Positions 17,288-25,035 of a stretch of 42,940 bases of DNA are shown here, one piece after another. Location: positions 1 through 42,940 of the forward strand of contig CAMDHJ010000013.1 of the NCBI GenBank assembly GCA_945897865.1, read 5' to 3'. The position numbers and the translations under genes were made by a program. The notes under the pieces are model-generated. The model saw only the letters and a list, made by a program, of their open reading frames with translations, ran no database searches and was not told the origin of the DNA. The stretch is from Tepidiphilus sp. J10. Its GTDB lineage: Bacteria > Pseudomonadota > Gammaproteobacteria > Burkholderiales > Thiobacillaceae. Each line of letters begins with the position of its first letter. Positions within the stretch are counted from its first letter, which is position 1.

Positions 17288-17309
17288 GGTTTCCTCGCGA
17301 GAGGAAACC
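17288..17309 (-). promoter_or_regulatory. Perfect hairpin in the rhodanese leader
   Basis: GGTTTCCTC and GAGGAAACC form a perfect 9-bp stem around GCGA, ending 25 nt before the rhodanese ATG. In the mRNA it would sit just above the ribosome binding site. On the other strand it is followed only by CCTTTTC, a weak terminator at best. The role is unknown. Confidence 0.5.
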
Positions 17310-17449
17310 CCTTTTCGACACCTCAACGGGAAACTTTAGCAAACAGCTCAAGGCAAGCCGAAAGCAGACCAGCAATCAGCGGGTTACGCACCGTCTTGTA
17401 ACTGCTCAATAACTCACGGCAAGCGTCTCGGTGCGGTCGCCAGCTGGGC

Positions 17450-17547
17450 GTAGGTTGGGTTAGCCGACGTCTTTTTGTCGGCGTAACCCAACATGGCCGT
17501 GGTGAAGTCGGGATACGGCGCAAAAAGACGCGCCTAACCCGACCTAC
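17450..17547. repeat. REP-like composite inverted repeat
   Basis: GTAGGTTGGGTTAGCCGACG, an internal hairpin (GCCGAC/GTCGGC around a T-rich loop), and GGGTTA/TAACCC arms end in the complement GACCTAC. This GTAGGTTGGGTTAG-type element recurs in many proteobacterial genomes. It occupies most of the 317-bp gap between the rhodanese and hyfI. The rest of that gap, 17310-17449, shows nothing I can name. It probably acts as a terminator-like structure behind hyfI. Confidence 0.75.
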
Positions 17548-17580
17548 AAGTTCACTGTGCCGACGTGACTTATTGAGTAA

Positions 17581-18117
17581 TTACGCCATCTTCGATTGGC
17601 TGACTGCCGCCAGAATGCCTTGCAACAACGCGGTCGGCGTCGGTGGGCAGCCCGGCACTTCGACATCGACCGGGATGACGCTGGATATCTTGCCGCAGGT
17701 GGCGTAGTTCTCGCCGAACATCGCGCCAATATCGCCGCAACCGCAGCCGCAATCGCCCATCGCCACCACCCATTTCGGTTCCGGTGTCGCGTCGTAAGTC
17801 CGCTTCAACGCGGTTTCCAGATTGCGGGTGACCGGGCCGGTGACCAGCAGCACATCGACATGACGCGGGCTGGCGGCGAATTTCACGCCGATGCCTTCGA
17901 TGTTGTAGTGCGGTCCACCCAGCGCATGGATTTCCAGTTCGCAACCGTTGCAGGAGCCGGCATCGACGTGGCGGATGCTGACCGCCTGACCGAACACTTT
18001 CAGGATGTCGGCGTGCAGTTCCTGCTCCCGCAGGCGCAGCGAAAGATCGGCTTCCGGTGCGGGTTCCGAGACGATGCCGGTATTGAAGATTTTCTTGAGT
18101 ATGAGGTGGGTAGCCAT
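17581..18117 (-). CDS. hyfI: Ehr/hydrogenase-4-like small subunit (HyfI/NuoB family)
   Basis: This 178-residue membrane-associated Fe-S subunit would carry the proximal [4Fe-4S] cluster next to the large subunit. Family motifs are GSCNGCELEIHALGGPHYN (C56, C59), MGDCGCGCGDIG (C123 area) and VEVPGCPPTPTALLQG (C157). The separated CxxC is the hydrogenase type, as opposed to the adjacent CC of NuoB. All four cluster cysteines are therefore kept even though the partner large subunit has no nickel site. It is the last gene of the operon, about 96 bp after hyfG, separated by an unusual repeat. Electron input and acceptor are unknown. Confidence 0.9.
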   Translation of the reverse strand: MATHLILKKIFNTGIVSEPAPEADLSLRLREQELHADILKVFGQAVSIRHVDAGSCNGCELEIHALGGPHYNIEGIGVKFAASPRHVDVLLVTGPVTRNLETALKRTYDATPEPKWVVAMGDCGCGCGDIGAMFGENYATCGKISSVIPVDVEVPGCPPTPTALLQGILAAVSQSKMA

Positions 18118-18118
18118 G

Positions 18119-18207
18119 TGGGGTGAAGGGTAAAGGGTGAAGGGTGAAGGGTGAAGGGTAGGTGCGCAGGGGGGTTTACCCTTCCCCCTTCACCCTTCCC
18201 CCTTCAC
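18119..18207. repeat. GGGTGAA-type tandem units facing inverted copies
   Basis: From 18119 to 18160 several GGGTGAA or GGGTAAA units run in tandem. From 18177 to 18207 the complementary order TTTACCC, TTCCCCC, TTCACCC and so on is found. The arms could fold into a long imperfect hairpin in the transcript between hyfG and hyfI. The tract is non-coding. Confidence 0.85.
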
Positions 18208-18213
18208 AAATTG

Positions 18214-19743
18214 TCATAAATCCTGTCCGCTATACGAAAGATTGAACGATTTGTTGATCAGCGGGAAATCCGGAACGATGTTGCCGATGATGCCGATTTC
18301 CAGCAGCGGCCAGTTCTGCCAGGACGGGTCATGCGCATGCACGCGATCCAAACGGCCATCTGCGCCGATGCGAAGCGCGACGATCACCGGTCCACGCCAG
18401 GATTCGACCCAAGCGATGCCTTCAACGCCACCCGCTACCGGCGCCAGATCGTTATGCAAAGCGCCGGACGGTATCTGGCGCACGATCTCGCGGATCAGGC
18501 GCAGCGATTCATACACTTCGGCGAAGCGCACTTCGGAACGCGCAAACACATCGCCCTTGCGATGCGTCGCCATGTTCACTTCCAGCTTGTCATATGGCGC
18601 TTGCGGGAACTGCGCACGCACATCCCAGGCCTGGCCGCTGGCACGACCGGGCAGGCCGGTCAGGCCGAGGCGGGCGGCAAGTTCGGGCTTGCAGGTGCCG
18701 GTGTTGGCGAAACGATCCTGCAACACCGCCTGCTCGTCGTAGATCGCTTTCAGGCTTTGCACTTCCGCTTCCAGCCGGTCGGTCTCGGCCTGCAAAGCGG
18801 CGCTGTCGGTCAGATCGACGCTGACGCCGCCGGGCACGATGCGGTCGAACAGATATCGGTGGCCGAACAGACGTGCAGTCAAACGCAGCCAGTCCTCCTT
18901 CAAACGCCAGAACTGCATGAAGCCGAACGCCAGGGCAACGTCGTTGCCGAGATAACCCAGGTCACCCAGATGATTGGCGATGCGTTCGATCTCCAGGAAC
19001 AACGCGCGCAGCCATTCGGCACGCGGCGGCACCGTGCTGCCAGTAGCCGTTTCCACCGCCGAACAATAGGCCCAGGCATAGGCGCTGTGCGCGTCGCCGG
19101 AGATACGGCCGGCCAGGCGCGCGCCGGTGTTCAGGTCCATGCCTTCAAAGCGCTTTTCGCTGCCCTTGTGCGTGTAGCCCAGACGTTGCTCCAGACGCAG
19201 AACACGGTCGCCGATGATCGAGAAGCGAAAATGCCCCGGCTCAATGGTGCCGGCGTGGATCGGGCCGACCGGAATTTCGTGTACACCGTCGCCTTCGACC
19301 TGGATGAACGGATAGGCGTCGAGTTCGCGCACTGGTGCGCTGACAAAATCCTTGCGCAGCGGATAGGTATCGGCCGCCCAGGCGCCATGGCGCAGCCATT
19401 TGCGTTCATCCACCGCACCGTCTGCCTTGATGCCGAGCAGATCGAAAGTAGCGCGCTGCATGCGGTCGGCTTGCGGGAATATCTGCGCCAGATCGGGATA
19501 GGACGGCGCTTCGGCGGCCAGCGCGGCGCTGACCCAGGCCAAACCGGCGGCGGCATGAAAGGCGACATGTATCGCATAACCCGAGTTCAGATGCCGATCA
19601 TCCGATCCCCACAGTGCCTGCAACTGACCGCCCTCTTCCTTCACCGCATGCGCCAACGCCAGCAGTTGGCCGATTTCCATCTGGCCGCGCCAGATATGCG
19701 GCGCGATCAGGTTCAGGTTCCACTCTTGTGCATTGATCTGCAT
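18214..19743 (-). CDS. hyfG: Ehr-type large subunit (HyfG/NuoCD-like) lacking NiFe-binding cysteines
   Basis: This 509-residue protein combines a short NuoC-like N-terminal region with a NuoD/hydrogenase-large-subunit domain (about 150 onward: VGPIHAGTIEPGHFRFSIIGD, RLGYTHKGSEKRFEG). In true group 4 hydrogenases the motifs RxCGxC and DPCxxC bind nickel and iron. Here the first reads RISGDAHS (residues 213-220) and the second HDPSWQNWPLLE near the C-terminus. All four metal ligands are absent and no maturation genes are nearby. The protein therefore belongs with energy-converting hydrogenase-related (Ehr) complexes and cannot be a hydrogenase. Whether it binds quinone, a proton path or another cofactor is unknown. 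The gene starts one base after the hyfF stop. Confidence 0.9.
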   Translation of the reverse strand: MQINAQEWNLNLIAPHIWRGQMEIGQLLALAHAVKEEGGQLQALWGSDDRHLNSGYAIHVAFHAAAGLAWVSAALAAEAPSYPDLAQIFPQADRMQRATFDLLGIKADGAVDERKWLRHGAWAADTYPLRKDFVSAPVRELDAYPFIQVEGDGVHEIPVGPIHAGTIEPGHFRFSIIGDRVLRLEQRLGYTHKGSEKRFEGMDLNTGARLAGRISGDAHSAYAWAYCSAVETATGSTVPPRAEWLRALFLEIERIANHLGDLGYLGNDVALAFGFMQFWRLKEDWLRLTARLFGHRYLFDRIVPGGVSVDLTDSAALQAETDRLEAEVQSLKAIYDEQAVLQDRFANTGTCKPELAARLGLTGLPGRASGQAWDVRAQFPQAPYDKLEVNMATHRKGDVFARSEVRFAEVYESLRLIREIVRQIPSGALHNDLAPVAGGVEGIAWVESWRGPVIVALRIGADGRLDRVHAHDPSWQNWPLLEIGIIGNIVPDFPLINKSFNLSYSGQDL

Positions 19744-19744
19744 C

Positions 19745-21211
19745 TCAGCCTCCCAGCAATGCCGCAGCCTGGCGATACCACATGGCCAGATAGGGCGGGA
19801 TGAACAGGCCCAGCATCAGCACCAGTCCCAGGTGGATGAACACCGGCGTCAACGCCGGCTGATACGGCAACTTGGCCAATGGCGTCTCGCCGAACACCAT
19901 CGGCTGCACCTTGCCGAAGATCGACGCGAACGCGACGCCCAGCGCGATCAACAGGAACGGCGTCGCCCACGGATGTTCGTGCATCGCGGTGGTGATGATC
20001 AGGAATTCGCTGGCGAAGACGCCGAACGGCGGCACCCCGAGAATCGCCACGGTGCCCAGCATCAAGCCCCAGCCGATGGTCGGGTTGGTTTTGATCAGGC
20101 CACGGATGCCGTCCATCATTTGCGTGCCGGCGCTCTGCGTAGCGTGGCCGACAGCGAAGAAGATCGCCGACTTGGTCAGCGAATGCATGGTCATGTGCAG
20201 CAGGCCGGCGAAGTTGGCGACCGGACCGCCCATGCCGAAAGCGAAGGTGATCAGACCCATGTGTTCAATCGACGAGTAGGCAAACATCCGTTTCACATCG
20301 GTCTGGCGCTTGATCAGGAAAGCCGCCAGTACGACGCTGAACAGGCCGAAGCCCATCATCAGGTTGCCGGCCATGCTGTTGTCAACCTCGTTTCCCAATG
20401 CGCCATCAACCAGCACCTTGGAACGCATCACCGCGTACAGCGCCACGTTCAGCAAAAGACCTGAGAGCACGGCGGAAACCGGCGTCGGGCCTTCGGCATG
20501 GGCGTCGGGCAGCCAGCTGTGCAACGGCGCCAGACCGACCTTGGTGCCGTAACCGACCAGAAGGAAGACGAAGGCCAGTTGCAGCACCGTCGGCTCCAGT
20601 TCCGCCTTGACGCCGTTCAGATGGGTCCACAACAGCGCCGTGCCGCCGGAACCAAGAATCTTCTCCGCCGCGAAATAAAGCAGGATGGTGCCGAACAGCG
20701 CCAGCGCGATGCCGACGCCGCACAGGATGAAGTACTTCCAGGCCGCTTCCAGCGCCGCCGGGGTGCGGTACAAGGAAACCAGCAACACCGTCGCCAGCGT
20801 CGCAGCTTCCATCGACACCCACAGAATGCCCATGTTGTTGGTGGTCAGCGCCAGCAGCATGGCGCCAATGAAGATCTGATAGCTGGAATGGTAAAGGCGC
20901 AGACGCTTGGCGTTGAGGCGACCATGTTCCTCTTCGATGCGCATGTAGGGCCGTGAGAACAGCGAGGTAGTGAACGCAACGAAGGCGGTCAACGCGACCA
21001 GAAACACGTTGAACGAGTCGATGAAGAACCAGCCTTCGCCGCCAGTCAGCATCGGCCCGTCCGCGACGATGCGCGCGGTCAGCCAGGCCGCAGCCAGCAG
21101 AGTAAGAAAGCTGAACAGCGCGTTGACTTCCGGCGCCGAGCGGCTATTGCCCCAGAACGCCAGAACGATGCCGCCCAGAAGCGGGATACCAAGTAGCCAG
21201 TAGATTTCCAT
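19745..21211 (-). CDS. hyfF: Antiporter-like membrane subunit (HyfF/NuoN-M-like)
   Basis: This 488-residue polytopic subunit has about 14 hydrophobic segments and belongs to the Mrp-antiporter/complex I ion-translocating family. The signature region GYGTKVGLAPLHSWLPDAHAEGPTPVSAVLSGLL (about 240-275) carries the conserved lysine and discontinuous helix. KRMFAYSSIEHMG and FGVFASEFLIITTAM follow. It probably moves protons or sodium in the membrane arm. It lies 29 bp after hyfE and abuts hyfG. Confidence 0.92.
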   Translation of the reverse strand: MEIYWLLGIPLLGGIVLAFWGNSRSAPEVNALFSFLTLLAAAWLTARIVADGPMLTGGEGWFFIDSFNVFLVALTAFVAFTTSLFSRPYMRIEEEHGRLNAKRLRLYHSSYQIFIGAMLLALTTNNMGILWVSMEAATLATVLLVSLYRTPAALEAAWKYFILCGVGIALALFGTILLYFAAEKILGSGGTALLWTHLNGVKAELEPTVLQLAFVFLLVGYGTKVGLAPLHSWLPDAHAEGPTPVSAVLSGLLLNVALYAVMRSKVLVDGALGNEVDNSMAGNLMMGFGLFSVVLAAFLIKRQTDVKRMFAYSSIEHMGLITFAFGMGGPVANFAGLLHMTMHSLTKSAIFFAVGHATQSAGTQMMDGIRGLIKTNPTIGWGLMLGTVAILGVPPFGVFASEFLIITTAMHEHPWATPFLLIALGVAFASIFGKVQPMVFGETPLAKLPYQPALTPVFIHLGLVLMLGLFIPPYLAMWYRQAAALLGG

Positions 21212-21240
21212 GAAACGATTTTTCCTTTATCGATCTTTTT

Positions 21241-21903
21241 TTATCGCTCTTTCAGCTTTTCCATGTGTTTCAGATCGAGCGAGTCGAACGTCTCGCGAAT
21301 CTGGAAGAAGAAGATGCCCAGCACGAAGACGCCGATCAGCACATCCAGCGCGACGCCAAGCTCGACCACCAGCGGCATGCCGTAGGTCGCACTGGTGGCG
21401 GCGAAGAAGAGGCCGTTTTCCATCGCCAGGAAACCAATCACCTGCGGGATCGCATTTCGCCGCGTGATCATCATCAGGAACGCCAGCAGCACGCAGGCCA
21501 TCGCAATCCCCAACGTCGAGCGCATCACGGTGCCGGACAGCTCTGATATCGGCAAAGCCAGGTTGAAGGAGAAGATCACCAGTGCGATGCCGATCAGCAT
21601 CGTGGTCGGGATGTTGATCATCGGTTCAACGTCACGGTCCACATCCAACTTCTTCACCAGCCGGTAGAAGAACCAGGGCATCGCAATCACTTTCAAAGCC
21701 AGGGTCAGCGCAGCCGAGTAATACAAATGGTGCTGGTCGGTGGACCAGGCGACGATGGCGGTGGACAGCGACAGCGCCGCACCCTGCCAGGCGAACAGCG
21801 TCACCAGACCGACGATGCGGCGCTGCGACAGCATCGCGAACGAGATCAACAGCAGCAACGCGGCGAGCAGATTGACGACTTGCAGGTGGTAGGTGAGGCT
21901 CAT
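21241..21903 (-). CDS. hyfE: HyfE-like (NuoK-related) membrane subunit
   Basis: This 220-residue protein has about six to seven membrane helices. The first half includes LLLISFAMLSQRRIVGLVTLFAWQGAALS. The second half has GFLAMENGLFFAATSATYGMPLVVELGVALDVLIGVFVLGIFFF, which includes the conserved acidic residues of the NuoK/MrpC/HyfE family involved in ion translocation. The SD (CGGAGACTGAG ATG) is good. A REP-like doublet separates it from hyfC upstream. Confidence 0.92.
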   Translation of the reverse strand: MSLTYHLQVVNLLAALLLLISFAMLSQRRIVGLVTLFAWQGAALSLSTAIVAWSTDQHHLYYSAALTLALKVIAMPWFFYRLVKKLDVDRDVEPMINIPTTMLIGIALVIFSFNLALPISELSGTVMRSTLGIAMACVLLAFLMMITRRNAIPQVIGFLAMENGLFFAATSATYGMPLVVELGVALDVLIGVFVLGIFFFQIRETFDSLDLKHMEKLKER

Positions 21904-21914
21904 CTCAGTCTCCG

Positions 21915-21967
21915 GTAGGGTGCGCCATGCGCACCGCAGGTGAATGTGTGCGCATGGCGCACCCTAC
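21915..21967. repeat. REP-like doublet between hyfC and hyfE
   Basis: GTAGGGTGCGCCATGCGCACC and its complement GGTGCGCATGGCGCACCCTAC-type arm face each other around about 14 bp. The same element recurs at 22938-22991, so hyfC is bracketed by two copies. It may act as an mRNA stability or attenuation hairpin. Confidence 0.88.
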
Positions 21968-21981
21968 GCATGCGGTCCATC

Positions 21982-22926
21982 TCAGACCTCCAGCAAAAAA
22001 TGAATCAGCATGCCGAGCACCGCCAACAGAAATGCGGTACCGAGATATTCCGGCACCCGGAACAGACGCAGCTTGGCGCTGATGGCTTCCATGAACGCCA
22101 GCAGGAATCCACCGCCTGCCATCTTGGCGAACAGCGCCAGCACCGCCAGCGGCAACGCGCCCCAATCACCCGCCGCTGCAATGCCCCAGGGCAGGAACAG
22201 CGCGATGCCGAGCGCGGAGTAAGTAAACAGCTTGAGTGCTACCGCCCATTCGATCAGCGCCAGATGGCGCGCCGAATATTCCAGGATCATCGCCTCATGG
22301 ATCATCGTCAGTTCCAGGTGGGTGGTCGGGTTGTCCACCGGAATGCGGGCGTTTTCCGCCACCGAGATCATCCAGAACGCCACCGCCGCGAAGGCCAGGC
22401 TGGGATAGATCGCGAACTCGCTGTGCGCCAGGGTTTCGACGATGTGCGGCAACTCGGTCGATTGCGAGATCAGGCTGGCGGTGAAGAACACCATCAGCAA
22501 CGCCGGTTCGGCGAGGAAGGCGACCAGCATTTCGCGGCGCGCGCCTAGGGTGCCGAACGACGTGCCGATGTCCATCGCCGCCAGCGCCAGAAACACCCGC
22601 GCCAGCGCAAACACGCCGACCAGCGCGATGGCGTCGGCTGCGGGCGAGAACGGCAGGTCGTTGACGATCATGGGCACGATGCCGGCGGCCAGCGCCATGC
22701 AGGCGAAGATCATGTAGGGCGCGAAGCGGAACAAGGGTGAAGCGTTGTGCGCAATCACCGCATCCTTGTGAAACAGCTTGCGGATGCTGCGATACGGCTG
22801 GGTGATCGGTGGCGCGCCACGCCCTTGCAGCCAGGCGCGACATTGATTGACCCAGCCCAGCAGCAACGGCGCCAGCAGGATGGCGAGCAGAGTCTGGGCG
22901 ATTTGCAAAAGGATGCCGGCGGTCAT
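21982..22926 (-). CDS. hyfC: HyfC-like (NuoH-related) membrane subunit
   Basis: This 314-residue polytopic subunit connects the peripheral Fe-S arm to the ion-pumping membrane arm. Family signatures are PYRSIRKLFHKDAV, FAPYMIFACMALAAG, GTSFGTLGARREMLVAFLAEPALL, and the NuoH-type VAENARIPVDNPTTHLELTMIHEAMILEYSARHLALIEW. The ATG at 22926 is chosen. A GTG three codons upstream is also possible, and the frame stays open into the REP element. No SD is visible because the REP doublet lies only about 11 bp upstream of the ATG. Translation initiation here may therefore be weak or coupled. Confidence 0.92.
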   Translation of the reverse strand: MTAGILLQIAQTLLAILLAPLLLGWVNQCRAWLQGRGAPPITQPYRSIRKLFHKDAVIAHNASPLFRFAPYMIFACMALAAGIVPMIVNDLPFSPAADAIALVGVFALARVFLALAAMDIGTSFGTLGARREMLVAFLAEPALLMVFFTASLISQSTELPHIVETLAHSEFAIYPSLAFAAVAFWMISVAENARIPVDNPTTHLELTMIHEAMILEYSARHLALIEWAVALKLFTYSALGIALFLPWGIAAAGDWGALPLAVLALFAKMAGGGFLLAFMEAISAKLRLFRVPEYLGTAFLLAVLGMLIHFLLEV

Positions 22927-22937
22927 GGTTTGCACTC

Positions 22938-22991
22938 GTAGGGTGCGCCATGCGCACCGCTCCAGTTGATGGTGCGCATGGCGCACCCTAC
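22938..22991. repeat. REP-like doublet between hyfB and hyfC
   Basis: This is a second copy of the GTAGGGTGCGCCATGCGCACC doublet found at 21915-21967, in a slightly different spacer version. It ends about 11 bp before the hyfC start codon and appears to have displaced the expected ribosome binding region. Confidence 0.88.
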
Positions 22992-23025
22992 GAAAATGGC
23001 GTTGTTTCGCATGAAGGTCACCGTG

Positions 23026-25032
23026 TCACAAAACAAGCAGGAAGATCAGCGTGGCAAAGCTGTAGATCAGATACCACTGGATGCGGCCATGCTGAAGACG
23101 GCCGGCCTGGTCTGAAATCCAGCCGGCAAGTCGTGCGATGGGCAGATAGACGATGAACCAGATCTTATCGAGTGAGGCGCTGGTGTGGCGCGGATGCCGA
23201 TCGAACGGATCCGGCTCCTCCCTTTCCACCCGCATGAACATTTCAAAAATATGCCGGATCGGTTGACCGAAGCCTTCGGCGGTGTCCTGCATGCGCGAGG
23301 TCTGCTCCGGGTAACCGCAATCCCACGCATCGGCACGCCGCACGCGACCGTGATAAATCCGACGCACCCAAATGAATACCAACAACACCGTCACCAACAG
23401 CACGCCGAAAAAGATCAACGGCGCATAGCTGGCCCTTGCCGCATCGACCGGCGCCAACAGTATCCAATTGCCATCATTGATCAGGGTCTGACCGGTCAAT
23501 AGTTGAACCACCGGCGCCATCCAGCCGATGACCTGGGTCGGGAACAGACCGAGCAGGACGCAACCTGCAGCCAGCCAGATCATGCCCAGGCGTTCCGGCC
23601 AACTGGCTTCATGTGCGTGATTCAACTTGGCATCGCGCGGCTGGCCGAGGAACACCACGCCGAAAAACTTGACCATCACATAAGCGGCCAGCGCGGCAGC
23701 CAGCGCCACCGAGGCGGCGGCGACCGGAATCACCATATTCAGATACGGCTGGTTGAGACCGGGCGTAAGCAGGAAGGCTTGCAACAGCAGCCATTCCGAA
23801 ACGAAGCCGTTCAGCGGCGGCAAGCCGGCAATCGCCAGCGCGCCGATCAGCGTCAGCCAGGCGGTCCACGGCATGAAGCGCATCAGGCCGCCCAGATGCC
23901 CCATGTGACGCGAGCCGGTGGCGTGCAGCACGGAGCCGGTGCCGATGAACAGCAGCCCCTTGAAGAAGGCATGGTTGAGCGCGTGATACAGCAGCGCGGT
24001 CATGGTCAGCGCAGCCAACGCACCCTTGCCGTCGGTGTAGAAAATCAGCGTCAGGCCGAAGGCGGCGACGATGACACCGATGTTTTCGATGGATGACCAA
24101 GCCAGCAGGCGTTTCATGTCCGACTGCACGGCGGCAAAGATGACGCCGTACAGCGCGGTCAGCAGGCCCAGCGTCAGCGCCAGCGTACCCCACCAGCCCT
24201 GCTGCACGTTGAGCAGATCGAAGGTGACACGCAGCAAACCGTAGATCGCGGTCTTCAGCATGACGCCGGACATCAGCGCCGATACCGGCGACGGTGCCGC
24301 CGGGTGGGCTTCCGGCAGCCAGACATGCAGCGGCACCAGACCGGCTTTGGCGCCAAAACCGAACAGCGCGAGCAGGAACACCACCGAACCCCAGAATGGG
24401 GTCATTTCGGCAAGCCTCATGCTGGCGAAGGTGAAATCGCCGGAAGCTTCCAGACCACCACCCTGCAACACGCCAAAGCAGAGCAACAGGGCGATCGCGC
24501 CGACGTGGGCGATCAACAGGTAGAGAAAACCGGCGCGGCGGATATCGGGAATGTCGTGATCAGTGGTGACCAGGAAATACGATGACAGCGCCATGACTTC
24601 CCAGGCCACCATGAACGCATAGGCATCGTCGGCCAACAGCACCAGGGTCATGCCAGCCAGGAACAGGTGATACCAGAACGCCAGCAAGGCCAGCGAACCG
24701 CGTTCCATGTCCTTGAAATAGCCGATCGAATACACCGTCACGCCGAACGCCGAGCCGCCAAGCAAGACCAGGAAGAACGCCGACAGCGCATCCAGGCGCA
24801 AGTGGAAGGGCAGATCAGGCAGGCCGATCGGCAGCACGATGGCGGATGCCGGGTCGATCAAGCCGATGACCCCGACGCCAGCCAGACACAGCGCCGCCAG
24901 TGCGCCGAGGGGGAAGATCAAACCGCGCAGACGCGGCGTCTGTTGCGTGAACAGGCTGGAAAAACCCAGGGCAAGCCAGAACAGCACGATCCCCCAGGCA
25001 AGTTGCACAGGAAGGATGACGGGCTCGAACAT
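23026..25032 (-). CDS. hyfB: Antiporter-like membrane subunit (HyfB/NuoL-like)
   Basis: This 668-residue polytopic protein has about 16 membrane segments. The ion-translocating core shows GFGAKAGLVPLHVWLPEAHPAAPSPVSALMSG and KRLLAWSSIENIGVIVAAFGL. The lateral C-terminal region has RRADAWDCGYPEQTSRMQDTAEGFGQPIRHIF, typical of HyfB. In complex I-like machines this subunit is a proton or sodium pump module. It begins 3 bp after the carbonic anhydrase stop, so the two are almost certainly one transcript and probably translationally coupled. Confidence 0.93.
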   Translation of the reverse strand: MFEPVILPVQLAWGIVLFWLALGFSSLFTQQTPRLRGLIFPLGALAALCLAGVGVIGLIDPASAIVLPIGLPDLPFHLRLDALSAFFLVLLGGSAFGVTVYSIGYFKDMERGSLALLAFWYHLFLAGMTLVLLADDAYAFMVAWEVMALSSYFLVTTDHDIPDIRRAGFLYLLIAHVGAIALLLCFGVLQGGGLEASGDFTFASMRLAEMTPFWGSVVFLLALFGFGAKAGLVPLHVWLPEAHPAAPSPVSALMSGVMLKTAIYGLLRVTFDLLNVQQGWWGTLALTLGLLTALYGVIFAAVQSDMKRLLAWSSIENIGVIVAAFGLTLIFYTDGKGALAALTMTALLYHALNHAFFKGLLFIGTGSVLHATGSRHMGHLGGLMRFMPWTAWLTLIGALAIAGLPPLNGFVSEWLLLQAFLLTPGLNQPYLNMVIPVAAASVALAAALAAYVMVKFFGVVFLGQPRDAKLNHAHEASWPERLGMIWLAAGCVLLGLFPTQVIGWMAPVVQLLTGQTLINDGNWILLAPVDAARASYAPLIFFGVLLVTVLLVFIWVRRIYHGRVRRADAWDCGYPEQTSRMQDTAEGFGQPIRHIFEMFMRVEREEPDPFDRHPRHTSASLDKIWFIVYLPIARLAGWISDQAGRLQHGRIQWYLIYSFATLIFLLVL

Positions 25033-25035
25033 GGC

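Noticed and set aside
17323-17523. Small minus-strand frame in the REP-containing gap
   Set aside because: Most of it is repeat sequence; there is no SD and no homology.
18331-19803. Long plus-strand open frame (490 codons) opposite hyfG
   Set aside because: It is a shadow of the GC-rich hyfG gene with no recognisable domain.
17581-25032. Functional group 4 [NiFe] hydrogenase or formate hydrogenlyase
   Set aside because: The large subunit lacks all four nickel-binding cysteines; no formate dehydrogenase, HyfA/HyfH or maturation genes are present.
17581-25032. Respiratory complex I (nuo) operon
   Set aside because: No NuoE/F/G/I/A/J genes; the small subunit has the hydrogenase-type CxxC and the gene order is that of Hyf.
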